DNA of 64,000 bases from JAEUMD01 sp050246945. GTDB taxonomy: Bacteria > Pseudomonadota > Alphaproteobacteria > Rhizobiales > Hyphomicrobiaceae. Below the pieces are notes generated by a model. It had not been told where the DNA came from. It was given only the letters and a program-made list of their open reading frames with translations, and searched no databases. Position 1 is the stretch's first letter. Each line of letters begins with the position of its first letter. The stretch covers positions 124,001-188,000 of the forward strand of contig JBFWVC010000005.1 in NCBI GenBank assembly GCA_050246945.1, in the 5' to 3' direction. Below, in pieces: positions 62,590 to 64,000 of this stretch. The translations under genes and the position numbers were made by a program.

Positions 62590-64000
62590 TCAGGCATCGA
62601 CGAGAGACGTCGCGGCGCGAGCTGCCGCGACGATCCTCATGACTTCCGTGCGGCAAGAGCCGCAATTGGTGCCGGCCTTCAAGGCCGCTCCCACCTCGGC
62701 AGCGTTCCGGCACTGCCCAGTCTCAACCGCGTCCACAATCTCTTTCGCGCCGACGTCGAAGCATGAGCATACGATCGGGCCGCGATCCGCGACACCATTC
62801 CCAGCCCGGCCCGCGAGCAACCTGAAGCGCTGCTCGGGCGCCACCGCATCGCCCAATTGGTCCGCCGCCCAGGCGCGCGATACCGCAACCGGATCGCGGC
62901 TTGCGAAAAAGAGACCGACACACCGGTTCTTCTCGAACGCGGCAAACCGGTAATCTCCCTTGCGCGCGTCCTCGTAGGCAAGAAGCTCGACATCACCTCC
63001 CCGTGCCGGATCGAGAATCTCTTGCGCCAGCGCGCGCCATGAGTCTGGTGCGCGACGGCCCGCGAACTCCATCCGTGTGCCATTCTGCGTCGGCGCGGTC
63101 GCGGCATAGTCGAATTGCCGAATGCTCGGCCGCATCCGGGAAACCGCGAACCCGTACCAGGCGGCAGCAAATCGTGTGAGCCTCACCGGCGTGTATTTCA
63201 ACTCCGGCTGCCCTGAAACCGGATCGGCGTTGCCGGCGATGAGTGATCCGACGCGCGCGTGGCGCGCAAGCTGGTCGTTCCAGTGCATCGGCATGAACAC
63301 CGAGCCGCGCCGCTGTTGCTCGCTAACCGCCACTCGAGCCAGAACTTTGCCCAGCGGACTTGAGATTTCGGCAATCATTGCGGGTCGAAGTCCAAGCACC
63401 ATGGCATCGTCGGGATGCACTTCCACAAAAGGCTCCGAGATATGACTCATCAGTCGCGGCGTCTTGGCGGTCCGCGTCATTGTGTGCCACTGGTCGCGAA
63501 TGCGGCCCGTATTCAGAATGAGCGGGAAGGCGCGCTGCGGCCGTGTCGCCGCTGGCCGATAGGGTGTCGAGACGAACCGCGCCCGCCGGTCGGGTGTAAA
63601 GAACCCACCCTCGGCAAAGAACCGCTTCTCGCCGCTTGGCAGCCCCGCCGGCTGGGGCCATTGGAACGGTGCGAGGATCTCGTAGGCTTCCGCATCGATG
63701 CCTGCATGGGCGGAGATGTCGAGGTCGCGCGCTCCATCGTTGCTGTATCCGGTGAGCGCCGCGTATTCGGCGAAGATATCGCCCGCACCCCGGTACGAGA
63801 AGGCTGCACCGTGCCCCAGCCTGCGCGCGACTTCGGCGATCTGCCACCAGTCCGGCCGCGCAAGACCCGGCGGATCGAGGAACGCCCGCTGCCGTGAGAT
63901 GCGCCGTTCCGAATTCGTCACCGTGCCGTCCTTCTCGCCCCATGCTGTTGCCGGCAGCAGCACGTCGGCATGGACAGTTGTATCCGTATCCTCGACCACG
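62590..64000 (-). CDS. nasA: Assimilatory nitrate reductase catalytic subunit, C-terminal part
   Basis: The window holds the last 469 codons; the N-terminal iron-sulfur and molybdopterin-binding parts lie beyond the right edge. The visible portion has molybdopterin oxidoreductase features: EDTDTTVHADVLLPATAWGE, GTVTNSERRISRQRAF, LILNTGRIRDQWHTMTRTAK and SVFMPMHWNDQL. A C-terminal bacterioferritin-associated-ferredoxin-type domain follows with the four cysteines of VCSCFD and NCGSCRTEV. This domain arrangement is that of NasA in Klebsiella and many alphaproteobacteria. Transcription is convergent with xsc and unrelated to sulfonate metabolism. Confidence 0.9.
   Translation of the reverse strand, partial: VVEDTDTTVHADVLLPATAWGEKDGTVTNSERRISRQRAFLDPPGLARPDWWQIAEVARRLGHGAAFSYRGAGDIFAEYAALTGYSNDGARDLDISAHAGIDAEAYEILAPFQWPQPAGLPSGEKRFFAEGGFFTPDRRARFVSTPYRPAATRPQRAFPLILNTGRIRDQWHTMTRTAKTPRLMSHISEPFVEVHPDDAMVLGLRPAMIAEISSPLGKVLARVAVSEQQRRGSVFMPMHWNDQLARHARVGSLIAGNADPVSGQPELKYTPVRLTRFAAAWYGFAVSRMRPSIRQFDYAATAPTQNGTRMEFAGRRAPDSWRALAQEILDPARGGDVELLAYEDARKGDYRFAAFEKNRCVGLFFASRDPVAVSRAWAADQLGDAVAPEQRFRLLAGRAGNGVADRGPIVCSCFDVGAKEIVDAVETGQCRNAAEVGAALKAGTNCGSCRTEVMRIVAAARAATSLVDA

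Noticed and set aside
1..64000. tRNA, rRNA, prophage or integrase genes
   Set aside because: I looked for cloverleaf-like sequences, integrase/transposase motifs and phage structural genes and saw none. A covariance-model search would be needed to exclude small RNA genes.

Overview
The window is about 64 kb of GC-rich DNA from an alphaproteobacterium, most likely a member of the Hyphomicrobiales. This rests on the order der - bamB - YfgM-like TPR gene - panB, the TamA/TamB pair, single-domain response regulators and two families of short mosaic intergenic repeats. Gene density is ordinary on the left and right flanks. The middle is looser, with several intergenic gaps, repeats and decayed genes. 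I see no rRNA, tRNA, CRISPR array, IS element or phage block. The taxonomic placement is inferred from gene content only.

Layout. 1-6.8 kb (minus strand): rlmJ (cut by the window edge), holC, a small secreted Cys-containing protein, der, bamB, the TPR gene and panB. 7.2-11.6 kb (plus): an L,D-transpeptidase with a long coiled coil and a GAF-GGDEF-EAL c-di-GMP enzyme. 11.8-17.5 kb (minus): a type I secretion ABC/HlyD pair behind its probable substrate, an RTX haem peroxidase that is interrupted by in-frame stop codons. 18.2-24.1 kb: a PaaK-like adenylate-forming enzyme, a HAD protein, an exported metallo-beta-lactamase fold protein, and remnants of an Mla/MCE lipid-transport locus. 24.2-30.4 kb: tamA-tamB. 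30.4-37.5 kb: small unknown proteins and a signalling neighbourhood (single-domain receiver, XRE-type regulator, orphan solute-binding protein, hybrid histidine kinase). 37.6-39.9 kb: a CPA2 antiporter and a short band-7 protein. 40-48.8 kb: a glycan locus with a GH39-like protein, three paralogous CgeB-type glycosyltransferases, two divergently transcribed NAD-dependent epimerases, a TylF-like methyltransferase and a Crp/Fnr regulator. 49-52.3 kb: the conserved trio of transglutaminase, alpha-E and circularly permuted ATP-grasp proteins. 53-62.5 kb: IclR regulator, tripartite tricarboxylate transporter, acylating dehydrogenase, SucCD-like CoA ligase and Xsc. 62.6-64 kb: the 3' part of an assimilatory nitrate reductase.

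How genes work together. The most coherent system is the 53-62.5 kb block. It reads as a complete route from an imported C2 sulfonate (most likely sulfoacetate) through sulfoacetyl-CoA and sulfoacetaldehyde to acetyl phosphate plus sulfite. It uses a TctCBA importer and an ADP-forming SucCD-type ligase in place of the SauU and SauT components known from the classical pathway. Near-identical palindromes lie in front of tctC and the dehydrogenase gene, with a weaker match in front of xsc, suggesting one regulon under the divergent IclR protein.

Two repeat families stand out. R1 is about 100 bp with two hairpins: three full copies and one 3' part. R2 is about 143 bp: two full copies, one half copy, and one 26-base end joined directly to an R1 copy. 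One R1 copy supplies the stop codon of der. The peroxidase frame and the Mla/MCE remnants are signs of gene decay in the 15-24 kb stretch.
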